Positions 33,712 to 42,451 of a stretch of 64,000 nt of DNA are shown here, piece by piece. Position 1 is the first letter of the stretch, and each line of letters opens with the position of its first letter. The stretch spans positions 218,677 through 282,676 of the forward strand of contig JACGUK010000001.1 of NCBI GenBank assembly GCA_024256265.1, given 5' to 3'. Origin of the DNA: an archaeon. Lineage in GTDB: Archaea > Thermoproteota > Nitrososphaeria > Nitrososphaerales > JACAEJ01. A program made the translations under genes and the position numbers. Below the pieces are notes generated by a model that did no database searches, was not told the DNA's origin, and saw only the letters and a program-made list of their open reading frames with translations.

Positions 33712-35817
33712 TTAAGGTATCTCTGAGAATAGCCAAGGTATGTAATCAACATAATCTGATACTTCATCTCCAGAGCCAGGACCTTCTCCAAACGTTAATG
33801 GATTTCCTGGACCGTCAATAGCACCCCACCAGTTGTTCTCTGCATTTATATCAGTAACTGCTTGAGGTACACTATAGACTCCATATCCTACATTCTCGTA
33901 TATGTTGTTGTAGTTTATTATTGGGTCTGAATCATCGCTAGAGATGTATATACCATCAGCATAGTTCCTTATAATGTAGTTTCTGTTATCGTAAGTGCCA
34001 CCTATTATTGAATCTGAATTCCCAATGAGCATAATACCGTACAAGTTGTTAGAGATGTAATTCCTTATTATAGTAGGGTCTGAACTAGAGCAGTGTATGC
34101 CAACACCGTTGCCTATTATCTTGTTATCACTTATTGTCGTTAGACCTTCGACTCCGCTAAGAGAATCAAATATGTTTATTCCAAGCAATTGACCTGATAT
34201 TAGATTACCATCAGTATGGCCTATTATGTTGTTTGCTATCAAGCCAGAGCTATCTCTCCAGTAAATTCCAACCTGATTGTTGTGTATATTGTTGTACTGT
34301 ATGGTCATGTCATCACAATCATCGACATAGATTCCAGCCCCAACTGATGCACCTATCATCGTGTTGTACTCAACTATTACATCATTAGAGCCCTTTATAC
34401 CGAGGTTAAAGCCTATATTGTATGCCATGGTGTTGTGTGCTATTCTTCCTCCTTCACAATTCTCGAGATAAAGCCCTACCTCGATCTCATACATAATAGT
34501 GTTGTAGATTATCTGTGGGTTCTCACATTCGCGTACATAGACTACTCCACTACTCAAAATCGTATTCCATTCTATTACTACTGGAGCATCCCAGTACTCT
34601 ATGTATATGGCAGCTTCACCTACATTGTAATTGATAACGTTGCCCTTAATGAGTAGATTTTCACCATAGTCGCCATCTCCACCATTCTGCGCCTTTGCAT
34701 ATATCCCAACCATCTCATTCCCCATTATCTTGTTGAAGAGGATGGATACATCAGACACGTAATCCTCTAAGAATATCCCTCCATCGGCGTTCCCGATTAT
34801 TGTGTTGTATGCTATGAGTATGGGCATCATCAAGAAATCTTCGTCATATCCTTTTAGGTATATTCCAGGACCATTCCCTATTATCTCGTTGTATGTTATT
34901 ACTACGTTCTGTGTATTCACAGCATATATCCCGGTATCTGCGTCTATACCGTTTCTGATTATCTTGTTGTAGCTTATTGTAAGGCTCAATTCTACTGTAT
35001 GAGCACCAGTGCTTGTAGTTATATCTGGCCAATCCTCACCCCCTCCGTAGTAGATGCCAACCTCTTCGTTTGTGAGTATCTTGTTGTATGTTATGGATAC
35101 TATTGGACAGTACTCTAGCACTATGCCGGTTTCAGCACTGTATATAAAGTTCGATGCTATGCTTACACCAGTCACATTTTTAAGATATATGTTGACTTCA
35201 TCGTTTAATCCTATATCGTTCCCTTTTATCTTTATGTTTTGCAGCAAGTTTGGATCTTCATCGTAAAGATCACCATTGTCGCCTATTATGCCCGCACCAT
35301 TGTTCTTGATTATGTTCTCAAGTATGGTTATGTCTGTTGAGTCCTCGAAGTATATGCCTCCACTACCAACTATGCCATTATAAATTATCGAGTTCTCCTT
35401 TATGATTATGTCTGAAGAATCTCTTATCTCTATACCATTGTCTTGGTTGCCAGCTATTATGTTATTATACACGAAACCGCTTGCACCATCTTCAAATTCA
35501 AGAGCACCATTCCCAGGTAGACTCGTACCTCTTGTAATTGTACATCTCTCTATGTATAAGTATGTATTTACGATCTCTATTTTCGCTCCTTGTAAGTCCA
35601 TCATAGCATCTTGACCATATATCCTAGTATCTCCAGATATAGTAACTCCTCCAGTATACAGAATGCTAGGATTTAGGTAGAAAGTACCTCCAGTACCTCC
35701 ACCAACTGCATCTGATAGCTTCATTGTGGGCTGTGCAATAACTTGAACTGGTATCATAAGAAGCAAAGGCGTCATAAGAAGCATTGCTATTACAATTGTT
35801 CCTATGAATTTCTTCAT
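33712..35817 (-). CDS. Secreted right-handed parallel beta-helix protein (copy 2)
   Basis: 701 residues, clearly paralogous to copy 1: the signal peptide, the LSDAVGGGTGGTFYLNPSILYTGGVTI block, the coil texts (EYCPIVSITYNKILTN) and the cap (ENNWWGAIDGPGNP, YVDYIPWL) align one to one. The differences lie mostly in the number and composition of the middle coils, so the copies have diverged after duplication. Exported, probably cell-surface or matrix associated; ligand unknown. An identical-looking spacer lies upstream of both genes. Confidence 0.85.
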   Translation of the reverse strand: MKKFIGTIVIAMLLMTPLLLMIPVQVIAQPTMKLSDAVGGGTGGTFYLNPSILYTGGVTISGDTRIYGQDAMMDLQGAKIEIVNTYLYIERCTITRGTSLPGNGALEFEDGASGFVYNNIIAGNQDNGIEIRDSSDIIIKENSIIYNGIVGSGGIYFEDSTDITILENIIKNNGAGIIGDNGDLYDEDPNLLQNIKIKGNDIGLNDEVNIYLKNVTGVSIASNFIYSAETGIVLEYCPIVSITYNKILTNEEVGIYYGGGEDWPDITTSTGAHTVELSLTISYNKIIRNGIDADTGIYAVNTQNVVITYNEIIGNGPGIYLKGYDEDFLMMPILIAYNTIIGNADGGIFLEDYVSDVSILFNKIMGNEMVGIYAKAQNGGDGDYGENLLIKGNVINYNVGEAAIYIEYWDAPVVIEWNTILSSGVVYVRECENPQIIYNTIMYEIEVGLYLENCEGGRIAHNTMAYNIGFNLGIKGSNDVIVEYNTMIGASVGAGIYVDDCDDMTIQYNNIHNNQVGIYWRDSSGLIANNIIGHTDGNLISGQLLGINIFDSLSGVEGLTTISDNKIIGNGVGIHCSSSDPTIIRNYISNNLYGIMLIGNSDSIIGGTYDNRNYIIRNYADGIYISSDDSDPIINYNNIYENVGYGVYSVPQAVTDINAENNWWGAIDGPGNPLTFGEGPGSGDEVSDYVDYIPWLFSEIP

Positions 35818-35824
35818 TTCAGTT

Positions 35825-35862
35825 CAGCATAGATTGTATAAGTTTATTAATAAAGCTTATCA
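35825..35862. repeat. Repeat copy upstream of beta-helix gene 2
   Basis: CAGCATAGATTGTATA (35825-35840) is a variant of the 33632 motif, and TTTATTAATAAAGCTTATCA (35843-35862) is identical to the segment upstream of copy 1. It marks the outer edge of the duplicated unit. Confidence 0.6.
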
Positions 35863-35923
35863 CATTGAAAATATTCTAGGATTTTCTCTCTTACCTTTTA
35901 GTATGTGTAGAATTACAACTACA

Positions 35924-37159
35924 TTAAACCCAGCGTAAAGTTGGTTTACTCTCTTTTAAAATTTTAAGTTTTGATAGAACTGATTCTCTTATCTCATCTA
36001 AGCTTTTGAATTTACGGACTATCTTTCCATCTCTTATTAAATCACTCAATATTGGATAGCATCCATCAGGCTTTGGATTCTTGTAGAAGGTTACTATATC
36101 ATCGAATCTATCATATGCTCTATAAACTTCTTTCCTACCAGATATATCTCCTCTTTTTGCTCTGAATATATCTCTATCATCTACTATTAACTCTACTATC
36201 TTTGCACTGAAGTCAAGAGTAGGAGCATTGCTCACACCTGTGCCAACACCAAAGCCATCCACAATATCTCTTAACTCAAGAATTATATCCTCATCCAAGC
36301 CTCCTGATATGAATATCTTGACTTTATCTGCACCTCTTATCTTCAGCTCCCACTTTACCTCTTCTATTATCTTCCTCCAATTTCCCCTCCTTGAGCGAGG
36401 AGTATCCAGCCTTATTCCATACAATTCATCTCCTAAAGTTTCGAATGCCATAATAGCCTCAGTCTTTTCATCAGAGAAAGTATCAACTAATGCTATTCGA
36501 GGTACTTCTTTTGGCATGACTTCATCAAAGGATTTCCATGCTATCTTTTGATCCCCAAAGCACTGAATCAATGCATGAGGCATGGTGCCAACAGGCTTCT
36601 TCCCCATCATCTTTGCCCCTAAAACGTTCGAGACACTATCAAAGCCTCCAATGTAAGTTGCCCTCTCAATCATAGGTGCCAGAGCAGGATGAGACCTCCT
36701 AGTTCCAAAGCTGAAAACAACCTTATCTCCTGTGCACATCTTCACCCTAGCAGCCTTTGAAGATATTCCAGATGACATGCATACTAATCCAAGTATTGGG
36801 TTTTCATACTTTGCAAAGTCCCTATATCTGCCTTCAATCTGAATTATAGGCTCGTATACAATTGAGCCTGGAGAGACCAAGAATACCTCTCCTTCCTCCA
36901 TAGCCCTAACGTTCAAAGGCAAGCCTTCTAAGAGCTTAGCTACCTCATAAATCCCGCTTACTACTCCCCAGCTATCTGGATATGGCAAATTTCTCAAATA
37001 AACCTCCATGACTACTCTTGGATCCAATCCTTTTTTCTCCAAGACTTGAAGTGTATATATAAAATAAACATCCGTAGTCTCTGATCTTTTTATTTCATCT
37101 TCAGTAGCTATCCAAAAGGTTCTATCTGAAAGGTCTTTATTCTCCTTGTAAGAGCTCAT
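35924..37159 (-). CDS. pncB: Nicotinate phosphoribosyltransferase
   Basis: 411 residues from the ATG at 37159 (MSSYKENKDLSDRTFW). Blocks VCMSSGISSKAARV, FSFGTRRSHPALAP, ATYIGGFDSVSNV, GTMPHALIQ, LVDTFSDEK, GIRLDTPRSRRGNW, ISGGLDEDII and FGVGTGVSNAP are those of archaeal PncB. It makes nicotinate mononucleotide from nicotinate and PRPP in NAD salvage. The frame is open 19 codons farther to 37216, but a TATA box (ATATAAAT, 37183-37190) inside that stretch is about 28 bases before the chosen start; an ATG at 37168 is also possible. Confidence 0.9.
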   Translation of the reverse strand: MSSYKENKDLSDRTFWIATEDEIKRSETTDVYFIYTLQVLEKKGLDPRVVMEVYLRNLPYPDSWGVVSGIYEVAKLLEGLPLNVRAMEEGEVFLVSPGSIVYEPIIQIEGRYRDFAKYENPILGLVCMSSGISSKAARVKMCTGDKVVFSFGTRRSHPALAPMIERATYIGGFDSVSNVLGAKMMGKKPVGTMPHALIQCFGDQKIAWKSFDEVMPKEVPRIALVDTFSDEKTEAIMAFETLGDELYGIRLDTPRSRRGNWRKIIEEVKWELKIRGADKVKIFISGGLDEDIILELRDIVDGFGVGTGVSNAPTLDFSAKIVELIVDDRDIFRAKRGDISGRKEVYRAYDRFDDIVTFYKNPKPDGCYPILSDLIRDGKIVRKFKSLDEIRESVLSKLKILKESKPTLRWV

Positions 37160-37413
37160 GCCCTCCATCAAAAACAAAGCAGATATAAATTTGATGATAC
37201 GATCAATATTTTGCAACTATTCATTTAACAGATGAAAATTTTGCCTTTATTGTATCAAGAGATGGAGATAGTCGACCTCTATCAAATATGTATTCGCCCT
37301 GGATTGACAGAGTTCTCACACCTTTTTCACATGATTTTTTGCTTTTTATTTTCAAAGGTTCGAAAACCAGAATAAACTTTAAAAGGGAGTTGCACACACG
37401 TATATGGTTTGGT

Positions 37414-37770
37414 TTGGAGAATGCAAGAGAATTTCGCTCTAGAGGCGTCAAATCGCTTCTAGACTTGCTTTGTTTGTCCGCCTTAGGTGAAAGAGAGATG
37501 ACAGCTTACGAAGTAATGGCTTTAATTTATAAAAAGTTTGATGTTCTTCTCAGCCCGGGAACCATATATCCAAGAATTGCTTATTTGGAGAAGGTTGGGC
37601 TGATTCGAGCAATCAGCCTAGGTCGGAAGAAAACTTACACTTTGACAGATAAAGGGAAGGATTCTCTGCAGTTTTGGTTGAAAGAATTTGATGAAATATT
37701 GTTCGGTCTCCGCTCTTTTCTAAGAGTTTTCACAAAAAAGGAGTTGTCTGCAAATCTTGTCGGAGCCTAA
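37414..37770 (+). CDS. PadR-like winged-helix regulator
   Basis: About 118 residues from a TTG at 37414. Winged-helix order is clear: SLLDLLCLSALGEREMTAYEVMALIYKKF, the recognition helix SPGTIYPRIAYLEKVGLI, then the wing LGRKKTYTLTDKGKDSL, and a C-terminal helix for dimerisation. The frame extends back to an ATG at 37288, but a CTTTAAAAG box at about 37377-37385 falls inside that part and supports the shorter start. Its end overlaps the MEDS-domain gene by 14 bases, so the two are translated together. Confidence 0.75.
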   Translation: MENAREFRSRGVKSLLDLLCLSALGEREMTAYEVMALIYKKFDVLLSPGTIYPRIAYLEKVGLIRAISLGRKKTYTLTDKGKDSLQFWLKEFDEILFGLRSFLRVFTKKELSANLVGA

Positions 37771-38425
37771 GGAACATAGAGTCGAGACGGAGAAAGAATT
37801 AACCGATTTTGTGAATCTGATAAAACCTAGAGATCATATCATCTTGTTCTACACTGGCATAGAAGACAAACATAAGGTGCTATTCACATTCATTAAGGTT
37901 GGTTTGGACAGAGGCGAAGCCGCAGTTTATGTTGCGAGCGAAGAAAACCCCAGACAGATTAGGAAAGCCATGAATAAATTTGGCATGGATGTTAAATATC
38001 ATGAGGAGAGTGGTGCGTTGAAGATTCTTGACTACAAAGATGTCTACATTATCAACGGAAGATCCAATGCATCAAGGACTTATGCACTATGGGAGAAACT
38101 GTATAATGAAGTAATGGAAAGAGGATTCAAGGGCTTGAGGATAGTGGGAGAAATGTCCTGCTTCTTTGAAGCAGGTCTGTATAAAGAGCTTTTGGATTAT
38201 GAGAGAAGCCTTCACCGCAGGTTTGAGATTCCAATGATAGCTATTTGCGCCTACAACACCGAAATCATAGATAGGATGGGTGTGACAGAGCTACTGCTAA
38301 ATTTGATTGAAGCCCACTCTAGAGCGAGCTTCACAAGACGGAGTTTGGATCAGCTGAAGATTGACAAAATTCGATTGGCAGAAAGATTACTTGATTCGCC
38401 CGATAACAAAGAGAAAGATTATTAA
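37757..38425 (+). CDS. MEDS-domain sensor protein
   Basis: 222 residues, start TTG overlapping the PadR gene. The MEDS (DcmR-type sensory) fold is recognisable: RDHIILFYTGIEDKHKVLFTFIKVGLDRGEAAVYVASEE, then SRTYALWEKLYNEVMERGFKGLRIVGEMS and the CAYNTEII end strand. MEDS domains are RecA/KaiC-related and are thought to bind small hydrocarbon-like ligands in methanogens and methylotrophs. There is no output domain, so the PadR partner may supply DNA binding. Walker A is absent. Confidence 0.75.
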   Translation: MSEPKEHRVETEKELTDFVNLIKPRDHIILFYTGIEDKHKVLFTFIKVGLDRGEAAVYVASEENPRQIRKAMNKFGMDVKYHEESGALKILDYKDVYIINGRSNASRTYALWEKLYNEVMERGFKGLRIVGEMSCFFEAGLYKELLDYERSLHRRFEIPMIAICAYNTEIIDRMGVTELLLNLIEAHSRASFTRRSLDQLKIDKIRLAERLLDSPDNKEKDY

Positions 38426-38438
38426 AAAACACATAAAC

Positions 38439-38891
38439 TTATTTCTGCTCACGAGCTTTAAGAACTATGGCTGAGACATTCTTATTATTCACAAAAGGTG
38501 GGATTTTGCCTTCCATGAACATCTTATAAATTGTATCTGGATTTTCATTCATAAGCCTTAAGAAGGCTGACCATGATATTACACTTTTTGCAATGTAATC
38601 TGAATCGAATTTGATTGCCATAAGAACTCTTCCTTTCTTTGAGAATTTTGCAGCCTTAGGCACTACAATAATCTTCTTCAAGTGCGTAGCCTTTGCTTGA
38701 AAACCTTTTGCGTTAGGGATATCCGCTTTTGTTAAAGCCACTATATAGATGGCATCCTTATGGTTAGGGTACACAAGCCAATATTTATCTCCTTTTATCG
38801 CTTCGATTAAATCCTCTACTTCTTTTCTTGAGCACTCTGGATAGATTCTCTTGAAGTGGGCGAAAAGATTTGATCTGCTCAATTCGCTCAC
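38439..38891 (-). CDS. Conserved-looking protein, unknown
   Basis: 150 residues, soluble, alpha/beta, basic, with LVYPNHKDAIYIVALTKADIP and KKIIVVPKAAKFSKKGRVLMAIKF in the middle. No motif recognised. The basic character (many Lys in the centre) is compatible with nucleic-acid binding, a guess only. It lies 13 bases from the end of the MEDS gene on the opposite strand, so it is convergent with it. Confidence 0.55.
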   Translation of the reverse strand: MSELSRSNLFAHFKRIYPECSRKEVEDLIEAIKGDKYWLVYPNHKDAIYIVALTKADIPNAKGFQAKATHLKKIIVVPKAAKFSKKGRVLMAIKFDSDYIAKSVISWSAFLRLMNENPDTIYKMFMEGKIPPFVNNKNVSAIVLKAREQK

Positions 38892-38940
38892 ATCTAAAAG
38901 AATAATTAGGCTTGATTAATTATTTCTTTTAAGCTAGATT

Positions 38941-39132
38941 TTATATCTTAAATACTAATCGAAGAGTGAGGATCCAAGCACCTGAGAAGATAGCGAAAGG
39001 AATTATACTGATGATGGCTGCATCATATGGATTGTTTACAAATTGAATCATAATGCTGAAGGTTGCAAGAGCCAAGAAGAAAGCTGCCAATAATCCTATC
39101 CCATAAGCCAAAAATCTTGATGCTTTACTCAA
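38941..39132 (-). CDS. Small two-helix membrane protein, unknown
   Basis: 63 residues with two membrane helices (about 9-30 and 39-60). No family recognised. It is on the same strand as the eight-cysteine mini-protein and thi4, and could be the last gene of their transcript. Confidence 0.5.
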   Translation of the reverse strand: MSKASRFLAYGIGLLAAFFLALATFSIMIQFVNNPYDAAIISIIPFAIFSGAWILTLRLVFKI

Positions 39133-39211
39133 ACCCTTACCCCCCTTCTGTTCAAAATTCGTTCAATTTATCCTTTATGAAATATTTCTATTTTTCAGTT
39201 GGCTTTATCGA

Positions 39212-39358
39212 TCATGTTTTCATCTTCAGTCTGCCTATGCTTATAGCGCATGATTTACACAATCCATGATAAAAATAGCATTCTTTGCATACAGATTGAC
39301 CACATCTTCTACAAACCATTACTGCAACTCTCTTACCACAATTAAAGCAAAGAATCAA
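39212..39358 (-). CDS. Eight-cysteine zinc-binding mini-protein downstream of thi4
   Basis: 48 residues from a TTG at 39358, just 16 bases after the thi4 stop on the same strand. Four CxxC pairs are evenly placed: CFNC, then CRRC, CKEC and CKSC, with an intervening YFYHGL, so two zinc sites of a B-box or double treble-clef type can form. A stop codon bounds the frame upstream near 39390, inside thi4. No ATG is available. Such short proteins are commonly missed; the dense cysteine spacing is the evidence for coding. Confidence 0.6.
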   Translation of the reverse strand: MILCFNCGKRVAVMVCRRCGQSVCKECYFYHGLCKSCAISIGRLKMKT

Positions 39359-39374
39359 GATTTTTCTCTCGATC

Positions 39375-40166
39375 TTATTGAGATTTTATCTTCTTTATGA
39401 TTAGCTCAGCTACCTTTTTTCCTGATAATAACATGCCCCCAAAGATAGGACCCATCCTTGGTGTCTGATGAAGGGCAGCTACTGCCATCCCTGCAACATA
39501 AAGACCAGGACAAACCTCTCCAGTATTTTCAACTATCAACTTCTCAGCAAGAGTTGCCCACATAGACTTCTCCCCAGGGATCATTATATTAAGCTCTGGT
39601 ATCTTACGTGATGCAACAGCCAGCACTTCAGCATCGTGACCAGTGCAATCTATGACTGCTTTTGATTTGATGGGAAGGGGATCGACATGAAGACCTGACA
39701 TAGTGACAGATGTCCATTGAACTACTGCCCCTATTATCTCCAATGGTGAGCTTCTGAAGATCAAATCATCAACAACGACGCCAAAGATTATCTTAGCTCC
39801 AGCATCTATAGCTCCTGCTGCCAATTTTGCCATCATGGCTGCTGTATCTGCAACGTATACACCATCCTCAACCATTTCTAATCTGCAACCAATTTCCCTT
39901 AGTATATCGTCTGCAGGGCTTTCGATGACCAATTTATGAAAGCTCATGCCACCCCCTCCTATGCCTCCTCCAAAGGATAGCCTTCTCTCTAGAACTAGGG
40001 TTTTTAGACCGTTTTTTGCAAGATAAATCGATGCTGTTAAGCCAGCAGGACCAGCACCTACAACTATTACATCACACTCTGAGAATTCTATCCAGTCTTC
40101 AGTAGCCTTTTTTATAATAGCCTTTGTGATAAAGGTTTCATCTACAGGTTTGATTTCCTCTTCCAA
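39375..40166 (-). CDS. thi4: Thi4, sulfide-dependent thiamine thiazole synthase
   Basis: 263 residues from a TTG at 40166 ([17 protein letters not shown]), the usual archaeal N-terminus and length. The FAD/NAD motif is [20 protein letters not shown]; the Gly run [13 protein letters not shown] and the end [18 protein letters not shown] are typical. The active-site loop reads MSGLHVDPL, with His where the yeast suicide enzyme has Cys, so sulfur should come from sulfide and turnover should be catalytic. A frame extends upstream to 40319 but a TATA box at 40181-40190 falls inside it. It makes the thiazole phosphate part of thiamine. Confidence 0.93.
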   Translation of the reverse strand: MEEEIKPVDETFITKAIIKKATEDWIEFSECDVIVVGAGPAGLTASIYLAKNGLKTLVLERRLSFGGGIGGGGMSFHKLVIESPADDILREIGCRLEMVEDGVYVADTAAMMAKLAAGAIDAGAKIIFGVVVDDLIFRSSPLEIIGAVVQWTSVTMSGLHVDPLPIKSKAVIDCTGHDAEVLAVASRKIPELNIMIPGEKSMWATLAEKLIVENTGEVCPGLYVAGMAVAALHQTPRMGPIFGGMLLSGKKVAELIIKKIKSQ

Positions 40167-40542
40167 TTTTATACCTCGAAATTTATATAAGTAACTTATT
40201 ATTTTAAGATTTACCATATTGAGATGCCAAGTTTGTGGTCGAATAATATCTGGGAAGCCCATAACTAGGCATACCTGTTGTGTCAATAAGCTATACATAT
40301 TCTGCTCAGAAGAGTGCATGAAGAGATGGACTCAGAATTGGTTAAGGCATCAAGAGCAGATAAAGGTTAGAAATTTGCGAATCAATCCAAAAGTTTAGCA
40401 TTTGTAAGAATCTTTATGGAATATGGACCTAGAATGATGAGGTTTAATAAGAAATAAAATCATCATGATATAGCTAAATGGATTGTGTTCAAACTAAAAA
40501 AGCATAGAATTAATATCTGGCCTCTAATAAATTGATGATTAG
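40167..40542. other. Divergent intergenic region thi4-tldD
   Basis: 376 bases. It contains the thi4 promoter and, near 40505-40515, an AT-rich stretch that may serve tldD. I looked for a TPP riboswitch core and saw none. No gene supported. Confidence 0.5.
40181..40190 (-). promoter_or_regulatory. TATA box of thi4
   Basis: TTATATAAAT on the minus strand, about 20 bases before the TTG at 40166. This supports the short thi4 start and a leaderless transcript. Confidence 0.6.
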
Positions 40543-41853
40543 ATGATAGATCTCCATCAGATAATAGAAAAAATACCGAGAGCAAAGTATGCGGACTTTA
40601 AGACAATAGAGTATAAAGAAAGTCAAGTAGCCCTTAGGCCAGAGTCCTGTGAGGTCTTTGAGAGTTTATCAGAAAAGATTGTTTGTCGTGTCATTGATAG
40701 AGGTTATGGTGTAGCTAGTGCAAGTAAAATTGATGCCAAAAATGCTGAGATAGTATCTGAGTTAGCCCTAAAACAGGCTAGAGTAGCAGAAAAAGAGGCG
40801 AATCTATTACCTGTAGAGCCTCAAGTAGGAGAAGTTGAATATAAAGAAAAGAAGGAGTTTGATGTAGAGAAGGCCAATAAGATCCTTGTGAATATTAGGA
40901 ATGAACTGAAGGAAAGGTTAGGGTCTTTATATGCAAGGTCAGAGCTGATATTATCACATTATCATATCGATTCTACCTTAGTCACTTCAGAGGGTACTAG
41001 TGTTAGAGAGAACTCTCCCCTAACTGATCTTACCATTTACCTTATTGTTAGAGATATTCTCCAAGGCTTTGCAAGCCGCATATTAGGAGGTAAGGGAGGA
41101 TTAGAAATTTTAGAGGGGCGTGATTGGGATCGTATTCTTGATGAGCTGGTCTATAGGGCAAGAGATGCGTTGAAGGCAAAGCTCTTGTCGCCCCTTGAGA
41201 GAGGAAAAGGTTTCAAAGTGGTACTTGATAGTGAAACTGCTGGTGCTTTTGCCCATGAAGTAGGTCATATGCTGGAGGCAGATACATTTCAGGGGAGATT
41301 CTTTCAAGCCTTAAACATTCATGAGGATTTTGTCATAGAGGATAATCCTACGATCCCTGGGGCTTATGGATCTTTCACATGGGATGATGAGGGTGTTAAA
41401 GGATCAAGAAAGACCCTTATTAAGAAGGGAGAGACAAGATTATTACATACAAGGCTCACTGCAAAGGATGATGAGCAACCTGGAAATGCTCATGGAATCA
41501 CCCACATACCACGCCCTACTGTCAGCAATGTGTACATAAGACCATCTGACTGGAGTTTAGAGGAGATGTTTGAAGACACGAAGAATGGAATATGTTTGAA
41601 AGGTTTAGTTAGGGCTGAAGTTGATACATCTGATGGTAAATTTGAACTCATTCCTGAAATAGCATATCTTATTCGAGATAAGGAATTAAAGATGCCTATT
41701 AAACAGTTGAAGATAAGAGATAGCATAAGGAATGCTATTCAAAGAGTTGATGCCATAGGGAAGCTAGCCACTTTACGCCCGAACTTGGAGAAAGGTTTCT
41801 GCATATCTGAGGGCGGTCCTCACATAAGAATCAGTGACATACATTGTTTTTGA
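40543..41853 (+). CDS. tldD: TldD/PmbA-family metalloprotease
   Basis: 436 residues. The zinc motif HEVGH is at 238-242 in GAFAHEVGHMLEAD, and the C-terminal beta domain contains GITHIPRPTVSNVYI and RAEVDTSDGKFEL. TldD works with its paralogue TldE (PmbA) as a heterodimer that degrades unfolded or modified peptides through an active site formed between subunits. No TldE gene is adjacent here, so the partner must lie elsewhere or the protein is homomeric. It follows a 376-base divergent region with thi4. Confidence 0.9.
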   Translation: MIDLHQIIEKIPRAKYADFKTIEYKESQVALRPESCEVFESLSEKIVCRVIDRGYGVASASKIDAKNAEIVSELALKQARVAEKEANLLPVEPQVGEVEYKEKKEFDVEKANKILVNIRNELKERLGSLYARSELILSHYHIDSTLVTSEGTSVRENSPLTDLTIYLIVRDILQGFASRILGGKGGLEILEGRDWDRILDELVYRARDALKAKLLSPLERGKGFKVVLDSETAGAFAHEVGHMLEADTFQGRFFQALNIHEDFVIEDNPTIPGAYGSFTWDDEGVKGSRKTLIKKGETRLLHTRLTAKDDEQPGNAHGITHIPRPTVSNVYIRPSDWSLEEMFEDTKNGICLKGLVRAEVDTSDGKFELIPEIAYLIRDKELKMPIKQLKIRDSIRNAIQRVDAIGKLATLRPNLEKGFCISEGGPHIRISDIHCF

Positions 41854-42451
41854 TCAAACTTTATCTTAATCTGGATATGAATTTGTACCAATTGCCTTCT
41901 ATTTCTTATGAGAAAGGCTAACCTTCTCTTACTTATGATTCCATGCTTAGTTTGATAGGACAAGTGAATAAGAACGCATCTTCATAATTCTATGATGTTC
42001 GAAACTTTTCTGCAGTCATTTCGGGGTTTTGAGCTTTTCTGTTATTTTGACAGATTTTCATTTGAGCATGAAAACACTAAGTAGAAATGAAAACTTACTT
42101 TTATCCACGCATAGAATTGAGGAAAGATATGTGATTTAAAGGATTCATTATTCTTTCGGTTCTGGCAGAAGGAAGTCTAGCATATTCACAACTAAAGCAG
42201 GTCTACAGATAATATCTCCATCTTATCGAGGAATCTAAGAAGGTACGGCTCAAAAAGTTAGGAGAACAGAGGTCTGCAGGGCAAAGTACGACTTGAGGCT
42301 GATGAGAGATGACAAACTTGCATGAAGACACCATGGGGTATTGTTTCAGAAATGCCTTCTCATGAAAAAAGCTCTTCAATGTTAGAAATGGTATAAATTC
42401 GAGTCTGGATTAAGTTAACCTTTAAATTACTCATAATAATAGCTATATAGG
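41854..42451. other. Intergenic region with degenerate coding traces
   Basis: 598 bases with no intact gene. It holds a dispersed repeat at 41924-41970 and a broken frame at about 42135-42294 (FKGFIILSVLAEGSLAYSQL, one internal stop, then YLHLIEESKKVRLKKLGEQ) that looks like a decayed helical protein. The promoter of the next gene is a CTTTAAATTA box near 42420. Confidence 0.5.
41924..41970 (+). repeat. Dispersed repeat, copy A
   Basis: Starts TTCTCTTACT and continues with CATGCTTAGTTTGATAGGAC. It matches copy B at 56431-56475 at most positions with a two-base gap. Both copies are in non-coding DNA on the same strand, about 14.5 kb apart. Confidence 0.5.

Noticed and set aside
40167..40319. 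N-terminal extension of Thi4
   Set aside because: The family begins at the EEEIKPVDE region, and the TATA box at 40181-40190 lies within the extension.
40167..40330. TPP riboswitch upstream of thi4
   Set aside because: No CTGAGA-type core or conserved TPP aptamer elements on the minus strand, and the transcript appears leaderless.
42290..42345. Possible C/D box guide RNA (CTGATGA near 42297)
   Set aside because: The base before TGATGA is not a purine and no CTGA box lies at a suitable distance.
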